Shown here piece by piece: positions 1-11,546 of a stretch of 64,000 nucleotides of DNA. The number at the start of each line of letters is the position of its first letter. Within the stretch, counting starts at the first letter, position 1. Under the pieces are notes generated by a model, which did no database searches, was not told the DNA's origin, and saw only the letters and a program-made list of their open reading frames with translations. The stretch is taken from contig NGZR01000006.1 in assembly GCA_002197995.1 (NCBI GenBank), forward strand, positions 2,345,001 to 2,409,000. The letters are read 5' to 3'. Source of the stretch: Gaeumannomyces sp. JS-464 (lineage: Eukaryota > Ascomycota > Sordariomycetes > Magnaporthales > Magnaporthaceae). The position numbers were made by a program, and so were the translations under genes.

Positions 1-1290
1 AAATCGAACACGTGTTTTTTAACCTTTCGGCGTTTATTTAATGCTTCGTTTGCTTTTTTAAACGTAAACACCTCGGCTTGAAAAGGGCCACTTTATGCAT
101 TATTGCTTTCGCCCTTTTTGCAATTTAATTTACAATTATATAAATAGGTGTTAAAAAGTTGCTTTAGTAATTAAAATTCGAGTTTTAATATATTCGGACT
201 GCGAAATTGCTTTTTTTAGCTGTTTTAAGCGTTTTAAAAGTTTAAAGTTCGAAATCGTTTAAAGGCTTTTTTAAAAGCGTTAAAGTTCGTAACTTTACAT
301 TTAGCTTTTTTAAAACCGAATTTAAATTAAAAGGAGCAAATTAAACCTTTTAAATGCCTTTTTAAATATTTCTTTTTATTATGGAATTAAAAAATGCCGT
401 TTTAAACGCCGAAAGGAACTCGACTTTAATTACGTGGTTAACGTATAACCTTATTAAGTTTTTAATTTATTAACCGTACGCCCGCTTTATTAAGCCGAAA
501 TACCCGACGTTAAGCGGCTAAAAAAAGTAAAACGAATGCGAAAGCATATAAAGCGTAATAATGTTATGTTTTTAGTAATAAAGCTCGAAATTCGTTAAAT
601 AGTAACTTTCGTAACCGTTTAGCATTAACAAACGATAAAACCCCGTAAAACGAGCTGCAATATGTTTATCGAAATGCTAAATTTATTTTAAACCGAGTTC
701 GTTTGTAATTTACCCGTTAGCGTTTATTACGATAACTTAATTACGTGGAAAGTCGGTTTTTAAATACCAATTAGTTAAATAGTATTACCTTTTAATAATA
801 ATAAAAGGAAAAACCGCTTAACTGCAATAATTAACCTTTTAAATAACTATAACCCATTTCCGGTTGTTAAGTTAAATTAGCTTTGCTTTATTACAGCTTT
901 TTAACGTTATAATAATTATAACCGCGGTAATTATGCTTATAAGGAAGCCGGTTTCGTTAAAGTTATAAATATCGTTATTTTAAATGCCATATTTAACTAT
1001 AATGCTTCGTATAAGTCGAACTACGCAAAAACGAGTTTAGGATTTTCGCATTTAGCTTTTTAATAGTTATACTTTTAAATCTAACGCGTGCCGAGCTTTG
1101 CGCGGCGTTTAACGAACTTATCGACTTAACATTTGTTAACGGTGCCCGCGTCGCGTTCGGCGAGCAATTAGTTAGTTATAGCTTTAATATTAAAAGGCCG
1201 GGGAGGAAATGCGCGAAAATCCAGCTTAAATATGTATTTAACAAGCGCCTTTTTTTCGAATTCCGTTAATTTCCGTAATTTGGGCATATA
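1..1290 (-). pseudogene. Fot1/pogo DDE transposase, RIP-degraded, partial
   Basis: Reading the minus strand from about 1290 downwards, the N-terminal helix-turn-helix region appears first (LTEFEKKALVKYIFKLD-like). The CENP-B-type DNA-binding part follows (LLAERDAGT near 1150-1170). Further on, near 560-780, the DDE catalytic core is recognisable: NWYLKTDFPRN, TNELGLK, HFDKHIAARFTGFYRLLMLNG, then HNIITLY. These match the order of Fot1-like transposases, which cut and paste the element by a DDE nuclease fold. Many in-frame stops sit where Gln or Trp codons are expected, so the gene is dead. The copy at 58132-59590 is the same protein and keeps a C-terminal zinc knuckle that lies outside the window here. 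Family assignment is firm; exact ends are not. Confidence 0.85.
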
Positions 1291-1534
1291 GTCGCGTTAA
1301 AAAGGTTAATTAGCGCGTTAGTACGCAACGTGGCTTTAAAAACGTTGTAAATTTTAACGGCCGAACGTATGCTAATTGCGCATTAAATTGCAATACCCGT
1401 ATAGCAAAAAAATTTAGCTTTTTGGATGTAATGCCATTTGTGTTGTTTAGCAATTAAAGTTAAAAGTGGGAAACGCAAATCGCGATGGAAAACGCGTTAT
1501 TCGTTAATATGCGTTACTTATTAATAAACTACGT
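1..1534 (-). mobile_element. Fot1/pogo-type DNA transposon, copy 1 (left end outside window)
   Basis: The right terminal inverted repeat reads taaactacgt (1525-1534) and is followed by TA, the usual target duplication of pogo/Fot1 elements. The same end in its undamaged form, taaaccacgt then TA, closes the copy at 52006. The element lies in the 3' part of a copia pol gene, which resumes at 1537. Its left end and the transposase C-terminus are outside the window. C-to-T and G-to-A changes typical of RIP run throughout. Confidence 0.8.
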
Positions 1535-1536
1535 TA

Positions 1537-4008
1537 AGTTTAATTTTAGCAAAGTTACAAGTAATTCGCTTATATTTTTAAATACACCTAGTTGTAAAAG
1601 GATATTTATAAATCGAAAAGCTTTAGTTTAAACGTTTGGGCATTTCGTCGATATACTAGCTTTAATAGATTTAAAAAACCGTTTAAAGCTATTTTTTATA
1701 ATTTAAACACTTAAAAAGTAAGTGGCAAACCGCGATTTTTTAAATATTACACTTTATGTAGCGACTTTTTAAAAGTATTAATATACTTAATATTAAGCCT
1801 AATTAACAAGCAGTTATCCACGAAAGTAATATTAAAATGCTTTATTTCCGCATTAAATAAACCGCTGGATTAGAAATAAACGGGGTAAACCTTTCCGATT
1901 TTAATGGGTTTTTTTTAGCTTTTTTGCCATTTATAAAGCTCCTATTTCAAACTATATAATGCTTTTTTTAATAAAATCACTTATTTTTAATAGTTTTAAA
2001 GTTAAATTGTTTTGCTATTTTTTTAACTTTAAAAGTTGCAATAGTTAACCACTTTTTTAAACCTTTTAAAATATTAAGTAAATATTTACGTTAAAGTTAC
2101 TGTTAAAAAATGCTTTAATAAAATCGATTTTTTGATTTCCTAGTTTTTTATAACAGCAAAAGCTAATAAAATACGCCAGGTAAGCGGTATGCTAGTAAAA
2201 GTAAAATTTTTACGAAATTAAGCCTTTTATTTGCAAAAACCCTTTAACAACTAGCTTAGCTTTATACTTTATAAAGCGATTTTCCTTTTTTTTAAGCTAA
2301 AATACCGGTTAACAAGTAATTAATTTTCGCCCTTTTAATAGTTTAGCTTTTAGTAAAAAAAATAAAAGTTCCATCGCGTAAAAACTACTGGAATTTTAAC
2401 TTTAAAACAACTAATTATTCTTTTAATAAAAGCTTTTTAAAGCCTTTTTATAAAAGTTAAGTTTACCGTTTTTAATGGGTTTTTTTTACTGCTTGTTTTG
2501 CTTTGTAAAAAATATATTAAACAAATTTATAACGTTTATTTGGTTTAAATTAAAAAGTGCCTTTTTTTAAAATTTCCGATATTATCCTCGATAACCATTT
2601 TATCCATTGTAATTACTAGTATTTTACGCGTTAATAACGCTATAACTGTTATACTTTTAAAAGGTTAAACGGTAGGGTAAACAGGTTTAAAAACCTTGTT
2701 TATAAAGTTTAATAACGGGGCCGCTAAAATACCCGTAGGTTTTTAATTTTTTTAAAAATCGATTTCCACTTCGCTTTTAAAATCGCTATTATGGTTAAAA
2801 ACATTAGCTGTTTTAATGCTTAGTTTAGCAAGGTTTTTAATAATAACCCCTTTTAAAATCCTTTCCTTTTTTAAAACGAGATTTTTTATTATTACCCTTT
2901 AATATATTAAAAGTCGAGGTTTATATACTGCTTTACGGCTAAGCGCATATATAAGTATAAGTTTTGCTTAAAGCTTTAAAAAGCTTAACGGGTTCCGTTT
3001 TAATAGCTAGTTTTTTTAATTTTGCTTTATGCTTTAAAGGAATTAAAACCTTCGCGTAGGTATTAATTACTCGATAATGGTTTAAATTAGGCTTGTAAAA
3101 AAAACCGGGTTTTATTTCGTTATAAAACCTTTAGTAAAAGCTAACTTTTTTATTAGTAACCGCCGTAACGTTTACTAGTTTAACTATTAAAAATAAAACG
3201 TAGCACTACAAATAAAACGGCAAGCTAACCGCGTTAATTATAACTTTAAACCTATTTAAAACTACTTAAATAATACGTTCCGATAAGCCATTTTAACCGT
3301 GGTTATAAAGGTTCGACGAATCGAATGCTATGCTTTTGCGTTTAAGCTAAGCTTTAACGCCGTATTTACTTTTTTTTCCACTATTAAAAAAAAGCTTTAT
3401 AAAATAACGCCCGTACTTTGCTTTAATGCTTTAAAAAAAAACTTAATAGCGGAGTATATACTAGGCTTTGCTTATTTGGTAATTAAAAAGTCCATCGGAA
3501 CTTTAATTTTCGATTAATAAGTATAAAAATTACGGGTTTTTATTATATAGCGTTAAAAATAAAATAACTACTTTTTTCGATAAAACTTAACATTATTCGA
3601 AAAAGGTAATAGGCTTTTTTTAGTTTTCCATACCGTTATAATTTTAACACATATTACGCATTACAACTTTTTATTTCGAAATTAAAAAAACCAAAGGTAA
3701 TTTTAGCGGTTTTTTAAGCAAAGCTAACCCTAAATGCCTTAATTTGCGATGCTAAAACAACGCTTTAAAAGCTAGTTTTTCGTTACACTTTTATATTACG
3801 TTACTTTTAACGCTTACCCATCCGTCGGCAAACTTTTAAAAGTTTTTAAAAGTAATTAATAAAAAAGGCCGCTTGTACCTTACTTATTATAAAAAACTTT
3901 AACAACGGATTTTTTGCATAAAAAGTCCCCTTTTTAGTAAAATAATGTTTTTTAAAATGGGCTTTTTAATAAACTTATTTAATAGCTTGCCAAGCTTATA
4001 AAGCTTAA
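1537..4008 (-). pseudogene. Ty1/copia pol remnant (integrase and reverse transcriptase)
   Basis: The minus strand reads in copia order. Near 3700-3780 is the pre-integrase zinc motif (LFxHRKLRHLGLALL, a WHRRLGH-type box). A Cys-rich continuation follows near 3640. The integrase core and its C-terminal part come next (NGLSERIIxVVLNRF near 3230-3300; FYKPNLNHYRVINTYAKVLIP near 3030-3130). Reverse transcriptase ends the segment, with FVDNCLLIRLNIKYINTFKKSL near 1740-1830, equivalent to the catalytic YVDD box. Stops interrupt every domain. The RNase H end is displaced by the Fot1 insertion at 1-1536. The upstream half of the element is cut off by gypsy A at 4009 and resumes at 11439 and 18749. 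The integrase-before-RT order separates copia from gypsy. Confidence 0.85.
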
Positions 4009-4447
4009 TGTTACGACCAGCATGCAAGCTTTTAAAATAGTAAAACAAGAGGGGCTTAAAATGGTACTTCCGCCCCGCCCGGTTACGTGGAATTACGTAA
4101 ACCAAAAAGGATTTATAAATTTATAACAAAATAACAAATTTAAAAAAATTTGTAAATTTGTAACAAAGTAACAAATCCAAAAAGGATTTGTGGATAAACA
4201 AAACTATAAATCCAACTTAACATAAAGCAAAAAGCAACGTGTATATAAAAAATGGATTTCCTATTATTTTAGGTAGTTTTAATTAAAGTTACGGCATTAA
4301 TTAATTTAAGTTAGCTTTTAAACATCCCTTAAAGCAAGTAATTAGGTAGTTTTTTTAAGTTACGTGTTTTTTTATTTACTAGCGTTAGCGAAACTGTCCT
4401 TCCACTTTTAAAATGCTTTACTTTAAAAATAAACCCCTAATATAACA
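4009..4447 (+). repeat. 5' LTR of element A
   Basis: 439 bp, starting TGTTACGACC and ending with RIP-altered TATAACA (TGTAACA in sister copies). U3 holds about three copies of a 36-37 bp repeat built on ggatttgt...acaaatcc (4105-4210). A TATA-like tatataaaaaatgg lies near 4240. The part downstream of that is highly conserved among all family-1 LTRs in the window. Confidence 0.9.
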
Positions 4448-4529
4448 TTTTAACTAATTTTATTTAATACTTCGTTAAAAGGAAAAATAGTACAGTTATA
4501 ACAAGCAGTAATAAAAAGTTTAAAAAAGA

Positions 4530-5700
4530 AAAAACCACGGTTTTTACTTTTAACGGTATTAAGTACGATTTTAACGAAGCAGCTAATACGGTTAACCTTT
4601 TTAAACTTATAGCGGACGAAATGGCTAAAAGCTAGGCCGAAATAAAGCAATTTACTACAAAGCTAATATTTTTCGAAGCACTTATCGCAATCCAAACGTA
4701 CAAGTTCCCGTTTTCGAACTTTTACGAAAAGGAAAACGGTAAATTTAAAACGTTCCTTACTAAATGCAAAAGCTATTTTAAGTTTTACGAATAGTAATTC
4801 GTAAACGAGGAATAAAAGGTTACTTACGCTATTACTAAGCTGGACGGCAAAATAAAAAAGTGGTTTTAGCTACCTTAAAACGATTATTTTAAAAGGTATA
4901 AAAATAGCTAAAAAACTACCAACCTTATTTTCGCCAGCTTTAAAACTTTCGGAAAAAAGGTCGGAAAAGTGTTCGGTATAATCGACGAAACCCGAATTGC
5001 CGAAAAAAACTTGCTAGCTTTTAAATAGCAAAAAGCCGCAGTTAAATACGCAACGGACTTTTAACGAATTAATATTAATCTTAGCTAAAATAATGCTACG
5101 TTAATACTGCATTTTTATAACGGGTTATGCGAAAACGTAAAAGATAAACTCGCGAAGCAAAATCGCCCCGAGTTTTTTACGGATTACGTTAAAAACGCGG
5201 TTTATATTAGCGATAAACTATACGAACGATAATAAAAAAAAAGGATATGGTTTTAAAAGCACGGCATAAAGTAATAAGGTTAATTAAAAAAAGGTTAAAT
5301 AATAGCCTATTACGGCTTACGAAACGCATTTAAACCTTATAAATTTTAACGCGGGAGCCGCTTACTAGTAATAAAAGCAGTAAAAAAAGCAAAAGTAAAA
5401 CCCGAAAAACGGGAAATGTTTTAAATATAACTAAGCTAGCTACGTTAAAGCAAATTGCCTTTAAAAAACAATAACCTTTAAATAGCTAACTTTTAGCGAA
5501 TATAAAAAAGCCTAATATAAAAAGGATTATGTTTTAAAATAGCGTTTAGCTAAATAAGCTATTATAACGAACTATATGCCACATACTAGTCCGATAAAAA
5601 AGCTACCGGATAATATTTTCGGAAACTTTAAAGCATTTGCATGTTTAAAATTATAAGGTTTAAATACGATAGCGAAAACGAGCAGCGCGTCGCTTCCGGG
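4530..5700 (+). pseudogene. gag of element A (gypsy family 1), RIP-degraded
   Basis: The plus strand reads a typical gypsy Gag capsid. The stretch NGKFKTFLTKCKSYFKFYE near 4740-4790 is followed by an equivalent of the WF box (KIKKWF near 4850). Then come FGKKVGKVFGIIDETRIAEK near 4945-5010, a KYATDF segment near 5045, and FYNGLCENVKDKLAKQNRPE near 5110-5170. The segment ends with a YVKNAVYISDKLYER-like C-terminus near 5190-5230. A Lys-rich tail near 5370-5420 may be the nucleic-acid-binding part; I did not resolve a clean CCHC knuckle. Stops are frequent. The same protein is seen in elements B and C. Confidence 0.8.
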
Positions 5701-5899
5701 GTTACAAGTTTAAAAGGAAAAAACGACGTCGTTTTTCGCGGGATTTAAAAGGAAACAATTTTAACAAATAATGCAAAGGAAAAAAAAGCCCGAAAAAAGC
5801 TTTTAAACTAAATACATTATTTTTAAAAGTTGGAAAATTTCGATATTAACGCCGAAATAAACTAAAACAATTAAAACTTTAAAACGGCCGAGTTTTAAA

Positions 5900-8800
5900 A
5901 GCAAATAAAAGGTTCGAGCAGTATAACCGCTATATTAATAATCCGTAAAAGCTAAGCAAATTGGAAAAATTAGCGCGCTTTTATACTTTTCGACGTATCG
6001 AAATGTTTTTAAAACGTTATTGTTTTAAAGCATTTAAAAAGCCCGTTATGCTATACCACCCCGGCAAACGAAAATAATGGTTAACTTTTATCGTAGTTTA
6101 ATAATTATTAAAAAGTTAAATATGCTAACTACCGGTTTAACAACGTAAATAAGCCGGAAAAAACTACGTTAATACCCGAAAACTATCTTAATATCGATAT
6201 AAAACACCCCGGACATTTGTACTTTTTTTAAGCAAAATGCATTTACGGAAAATGCAAATTCCATTTACAACTTAAGCTTAAATACGATTTTTTTTTTATA
6301 AAAGTTAAAAAGCGAGCTAAAAGTTAAACCCCGTTTAGCATTTTAATTGCTATAATAAAAACCAGCCCGAATTAGCAGGTTTACCGCAATTTTTAAACCT
6401 AGCGAGCGGTACCCGATGCTATGTGTTACCAAAACGCTCGATTAAAAAAATGCGAAATTACGAAATGCAAAAACATATAGCATAAAAGGCGGAAGTTTAG
6501 CATTAAGGGATCGTATAAGCGTATATCCCGTTTAACCTAAATAAAAGGACGAACGTATAATATTCGTTCCTTTTATTAAAAAACTAAAAAAAACCACTTA
6601 AACGGAAAGCACGGAATAAAAAAAAGGAAAAACCGATAAAAACCCTCGCAATAACAAAATCGAGTTAACCATACGATTTATTAACATTTCGGATAAAATA
6701 TTAAAAAAAAAGGTTAAAATAATAATCGATTGCGAAATATAAAGCGATTACGTATCGCTATAAACGGTTAAACGGTATAAAATTCCTATAAAACGGAAAC
6801 ATTAACCGTATTAACTAAAAACGGTCGAAAAAATACTTATTACTTATAATAAAAAATAAATCGATTAAAAAATATAATTAGTAATATTACGCACCCGGAA
6901 TAAGGAAAACGTTATTATTATATTGGACGAGCTGGATTTAAAAAAAGGAAATATAATTTTCGGAATTTTTTAATTTAAAAAAAACAATTTACGGATAAAT
7001 TAAACCATTAGCTAAATTTAATAAGAAAAGCTACGAATAATTAAAACGGTTTATTAATTATAAACTTTAAATCGTAAGCATAAAAGCGACGAAAAAAGGT
7101 TATAACGGTAATAAAACTTAGCAATCCACTTTCGCATTTAGCATTAACGAATATATAATTATTTAAAATAAAAAGCGATTAAAACGATTAAACTAATATT
7201 AAAAAACGGCTCGCGAATATTCCGAAAAAATACCACAAATACGAAAAATTGTTTAAAAAAAACTTAAAAACGGTGTTTCCCGAATACGAACCGTTCGATT
7301 TTAAAATTAAATTTAAGCTAAAAACGCAATTTAAATACTAAAAGCTGTATTAATTTAACTTTTAATAGCAGGAGGTGCTAAAAAAACAATTAAAAGAAAA
7401 CTTATAAAAAGGATATATTAAACTTTTCGATTTTTTAATAAAACACGGGATTTTATAAAGAAAAAAGAAAAATAAAACGGAACGAATATGCATCGATTAC
7501 CAACTATTAAATAAAATTACGATAAAAAATCGGTATTTTTTACCTTTTATTAACAAACTGCGCGATAAGCTCGGCAAAGCTTAATACGTTACGGCTTTAA
7601 ACTTACGGAAAGCTTATAGCTTAATACGGATTAAAAATGGCTAAAAATGGCTTACGGCTTTTAAAATAAAGTTTAAATGTTATAAATTTTTAATAATAAC
7701 CTTCGGGCTTATTAACGTACTAATTACGTTTTAAAAAATAATTAACCATATATTACGCGAATATTTCGACGTTTTCGTTTTCGCGTATTTGGACGATATT
7801 TTAGTTTTTTCGAAAACAATAGAAAAATATAAGCAGCACGTATATAAAATGCTTAAAAAGCTGCTTAATATAAAGCTTTTCGTTAAATTAAAAAAATGCG
7901 AATGGCATTCGCAAAAAGTCGCTTTCCTAAAATTCGTAATTATATTTGGATAGGTTTATATAAATCCTAAAAAAGTCGAAAAAGTTAAAAAGTGGTTTAT
8001 ATTTAAAAACGTTACGAAAATACGAGGGTTTTTAAAGTTTTTAAACTTTTATAAACGGTTTATTCGTAGTTATAATAAAATCGCTATACTATTTACGAAC
8101 TTTACCAAAAATAACCACCAGTTTTATTAAGAAAAGCAAAAATAAAAAGCTTTTAAGTAATTATAAAACGTTATATTAAAAAAACTAATGTTAATATTCC
8201 TAAACCTAAAAAAACCTTTTAAAGTTAAAATTAACGCGTTGGATTACGCGATCGGCGTTAATTCGGATAAAAAAACGATTAAAACGGTTGTACTTTTACG
8301 CGTTTTTTTCGCAAAAGTTAAATAAACTTAAGTTAAATTACCAAATTCACGATAAAAAACTTTTAGTAATAATCCAGGCATTTAAAAAATGCGGCTATAC
8401 TTTTATAAAGCGAAACATTAGGTTATAATATATACGGATTATAAAAACCTAACATATTTTACTATTAGTAAAAACCTAAATAAGCGATAAGTTTGTTAAA
8501 ACGAGTTTTTGCAAAATTACGACATTTGGATCGAATACCGAAAAGGGTCGGAAAACGGCTAGGCGAACGCTTTAAACCGACGGCCGAACCATTAAATTGC
8601 AATACTTAAAAAAACACGAGTAATTTTAACGGAAAAACTAAACGGATTTTTAATCCCGGTATAAAAAATGCTCGTTAAAACGGTTCGGTAAAAAAAGTTT
8701 AAACTTTAAAAAAAATTTAACAAGTTTATAACTAACCGGCATACGGCTATTAAAGCGTAATTAAAACGTAAAAACGGTTATAATAATATTACGGTTCGCA

Positions 8801-9985
8801 AAAACTTAAGCCGAAATACAAAACGCAATAAAAAATTGCGAAAACTGCGTTAAAAACAAGGCTAGTAAGTATAAGCTTTATAGGCTTTTGCAACTTTTGC
8901 CGGCGTTAAACGAAGCATAGTAAGAAATTACTATAAACTTCGTTATTAAACTTTTTTAATTTAAAAAACCGATAACGGGAGTTAAATACGATAATGTATT
9001 AGTAATAATGCATAGGTTTATTAAATACGCTTTATTTTTACCATATAAAAAAAGGCAGCGATATTACGAAATTAGCGTATATTTTTATTAAATACATAAT
9101 AGCGGAACACGGTACGCCGAACCGCTTAATTACTAATAAAAACAAATTGTTTATAAGTAAATTTTAAAAAAGGCTTATAAACAGGTTAAAAGCGAAGCAC
9201 TTTTTATTTATAACTTACTACTTTTAAACAAATAGACAAACAAAACGGACGAATTAAACCATAAAGCAGTACTTACGCTATTACTTTAATTATAATAAAA
9301 CAACTAGGTATAATTATTTCCCATAGCTTAATTCGCTTATAACAGTTTAATTTATAAAAGCATAAAAATTATACCGTTTTTACGAATTACAAGTTTACGT
9401 TTACGGCGTATAAAAACCTAAAGCAGGAAAACACGTTTTAATAGCGGAAATACAAATAACGGAACTTATTAAACTGCATAAACATTTTTAAATAAAGCTA
9501 AAAAAGCTACGGCATTGCATAGCTATTTAAATAAATAAATAAAAATCGAAAAACCGATTTTTAAAAAAGGAAATAGCGTTTATCTTTTTCGACGAAATAT
9601 TAAAACAAACGACCGAATAATAAGTTAAACTATAAAAAATTGGAACTTTTTAAAATATTAAAAAAGGTTTCGAAAGTGAATTACAAATTCCGATTACTAT
9701 TAACTATAAAATCCCACTCGGTTTTTATATTTCCTTATTTAAACTAACGTTACCAAGCTTTAAAAGCAACGAGTTAATAAAAATCGACCTAAAATAAAAG
9801 TACAAAATTGAAATTTTTTTAAATTATAAGCTAAAAAACAGGCTTAAAAAACCTAATTAAATGGAAAAAGTACGGTTACGAAAAAAACACGTAAAAAAAA
9901 AGAACGAACTTTAAGCATTGTTAAAAACTTTTAAAAAAATACCGATAAAAACATTATAAAAAAGTTAATAAAAGGAAAAAAGGCG
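5900..9985 (+). pseudogene. pol of element A: protease region, RT, RNase H, integrase, chromodomain-like
   Basis: A Cys-rich segment near 6230-6480 (KCIYGKCKFHLQL, then KCEITKC) lies between gag and RT. RT is clear from 7380: [20 protein letters not shown] near 7480-7545 and the active-site box FAYLDDILVFSKT (7780-7818) with both Asp intact. RNase H follows (NALDYAIGVNSD near 8230-8270). The integrase core lies near 9000-9240, and a basic chromodomain-like tail near 9820-9900. The catalytic aspartates survive, but stops elsewhere are numerous. The protein would copy the element RNA into DNA and insert it. A chromodomain places the family among chromoviruses, whose integrases bind modified histones. 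Confidence 0.85.
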
Positions 9986-10060
9986 GGCCATTTACTACAG
10001 CCGTTTATTCGTATACCCGGACGAGTATACGAAAAGCTACCGTGAAAAACTAACTTTAGC

Positions 10061-10129
10061 TTAACCGAAAGTCGAACCCGGGATTTACAAAATGGGTATT
10101 ATAAATAATACCGTTTTACCATTAGATTA
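10061..10129 (-). tRNA. tRNA-like sequence 1 in element A (antisense, degenerate)
   Basis: The minus strand carries an A-box-like taatctaatggtaaaacgg, an anticodon-arm-like inverted repeat (ggtatta...taatacc) and a T-arm in which ccggg and ttcgg flank loop ttcgact and pair with two G-U pairs. The B box ggttcgact is near the consensus GGTTCGANTCC. About 69 nt, close to tRNA length. The anticodon loop has an even number of bases, so the identity cannot be read. It is not seen in B, C or D. Probably a decayed tRNA-derived insert, not a working tRNA. Confidence 0.5.
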
Positions 10130-10251
10130 AAAAAAGCAGCACTTATCGAAACCAAATAAAGCAAAAGGGTTTGTTACGAACGGTTAAAAAAAAAAAAAAA
10201 AAAAAACCAAGCAAAGCTCGGACGGAACATTTTATTAAAGCCTTTTTAACA

Positions 10252-10326
10252 CGGTCGTGCCGGGATTCGAACCCGAAATTTCGGCAGGAAAACCAAAAGC
10301 CACGCCTAATGCGCTACAAAACCCAA
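10252..10326 (-). tRNA. tRNA-like sequence 2 in element A (antisense)
   Basis: On the minus strand the 3' half looks like a tRNA: T-arm cgggttcgaatcccg with perfect stem and canonical loop, followed by acceptor-like gcacgacc. The B box ggttcgaatcc matches the Pol III consensus exactly. The D-arm side (gtagcgcatt) is present, but the 5' acceptor strand is missing or replaced. The same sequence sits at the same place in C (12683-12755). More decayed relatives are in B and D. Confidence 0.55.
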
Positions 10327-10419
10327 AAAATTATTAAAGGAGTTATAACTTACTTTAATTAAAAAAGGCAAACAGGTTTAAATTAGGATTAACCCGGGCA
10401 TTTGCTAATTAAAAAGAAC

Positions 10420-10929
10420 GAAAAAAGCTACAAAAAGCTCGGAATGCGAGGTAGCTTAGCGAGCCGCTTGGTCGGCGCTTTTTTTTCGTTTAACACGCTT
10501 TAACTTTTTTACCGAGTTAATACCGCGACGCACCGCGCGCATTATTTTTCCAGCCATATTCGTTTTTATTTCCGAAAACGGAAAACTTTCTCCTTCGCTT
10601 TTTCCAATTTAGCTTTAAATTTGGAATGCTAAACGACGATATTTCGAAGCTCGAAAAGAAAAAGCTTTAAAACGTCGCACCCCGAACGATTAATCCGAAA
10701 ATATTCCACGCATTAAAACGAGTTTTAAAAAAAAGCTTTACACTTTTTACCTTTTAAAACCTCGTAATAAATAATAAAAAGGCATTTCGAAAAAATAAAA
10801 AAGGATAATCGCTAAAAGCTTTTTACGATTAACGGTTTTTTTCGCGAAAAGGCGTTTTCGCACCCGATTAAACATCCTGTTAAGATAAAAAGGGGATAGG
10901 AAATGGTAAAAAAGGAAAGTATTTACCAT
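10420..10929 (-). pseudogene. Antisense accessory gene of family 1, copy in element A
   Basis: This lies opposite to gag-pol, between pol and the 3' LTR. The minus strand starts with ATG at 10929, directly followed by gtaaat. It reads through a 50-nt stretch ending in ttaacag (10926-10877), which looks like a short fungal intron. The next part reads MFNRVRKRLFAKKTVNRKKL, then a Cys region in which only SGCD remains near 10680. An amphipathic basic stretch follows (RNIVVxHSKFKAKLEKAKEK near 10590-10650). The better kept copies are at 12024-12640 and 60127-60740, where six cysteines can be traced. Function unknown; it resembles a small DNA-binding protein with a coiled coil. Stops show this copy is dead. 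Confidence 0.6.
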
Positions 10930-10973
10930 TAGCAAAAAGCGGGGCGATAAAACGTAATTAAAAGGATTTAGCT

Positions 10974-10990
10974 TAAAAGGGGAAACTTAA
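10974..10990 (+). other. Polypurine tract before the 3' LTR of element A
   Basis: The purine-rich aaaaggggaaacttaa directly precedes the 3' LTR. Equivalent tracts precede the 3' LTR in B (27898-27914) and, in reverse, follow it in C (11975-11992) and D (60065-60082). Its place and base make-up fit the primer site for plus-strand DNA synthesis. Confidence 0.65.
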
Positions 10991-11438
10991 TGTTATAACC
11001 AGCATATAGGCTTTTAAAATAGCAAAGCAGGAGGGGGTTTAAAATGGTGCTTTCGCCCCGCCCTAATTACGTAAAGTTACGTAAACCAAAAGGGATTTAT
11101 AGATTTATAACAAAGTAATAAATTTAAAAAAAGATTTGTGGATTTATAATAAAGCAATAAATTTAAAAAGGATTTATAAATTTATAGCAAAACTATAAAT
11201 TTAACCTAATATAAAGCAAAAGGCAACGTATATATAAAAAATGGATTTCCTATTGTTTTAGGTAGTTTTAATTAAGGCTGCGGCATTAGTTAACCTAAGT
11301 TAGCTTTTAAGCATCTTTTAAAGCAAGCAATTAAGTAGTTCTTTTAAGTTACGTATTTTTTTGTTTACTAGCGTTAGCGAAACTGTTTTCCTTACTTTTA
11401 AAGTGCTTTACTTTAAAAATAAACCCCTAATTGTAACA
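10991..11438 (+). repeat. 3' LTR of element A
   Basis: 448 bp, starting TGTTATAACC (RIP-altered TGTTACGACC) and ending TTGTAACA. It carries the same U3 repeat array (11090-11205) and TATA-like box as the 5' copy. It is followed by the target duplication CTTAA. Confidence 0.9.
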
Positions 11439-11546
11439 CTTAATTACACGGGAGTTTTTAAAGCTTTTTACATTAAACTTAAACTTATTACCCCCCGAAG
11501 CCGATTTTTTTTTATAGTACGAAGTAGCATTACTTTTAATATAAAG
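11439..11546 (-). pseudogene. Short copia segment between elements A and C
   Basis: About 108 bp left between two gypsy insertions. On the minus strand it joins, across the element A insertion, to the copia pre-integrase region at 4008 and below. It starts with CTTAA, the target duplication of A. Too short to show a domain on its own; assigned by position and joining frame. Confidence 0.5.

Larger units (their letters stand above)
4009..11438 (+). mobile_element. Ty3/gypsy LTR retrotransposon, family 1, element A (complete, RIP-degraded)
   Basis: Both LTRs are present (4009-4447 and 10991-11438), flanked by a perfect 5-bp target duplication CTTAA (4004-4008 and 11439-11443). Internal order is gag, protease region, RT, RNase H, integrase, chromodomain-like C-terminus, all on the plus strand. 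Two tRNA-like sequences and a separate coding region follow on the minus strand, then the 3' LTR. It is inserted in the minus-strand copia element. Stops occur every few codons, so it cannot move on its own. Confidence 0.92.

Noticed and set aside
3299..3517. 72-codon open frame on the plus strand
   Set aside because: The minus strand here reads copia integrase; the plus frame has no resemblance to a known protein.
10061..10326. Functional host tRNA genes
   Set aside because: No complete cloverleaf with a readable anticodon could be drawn in any copy; 5' acceptor strands or anticodon arms are broken.
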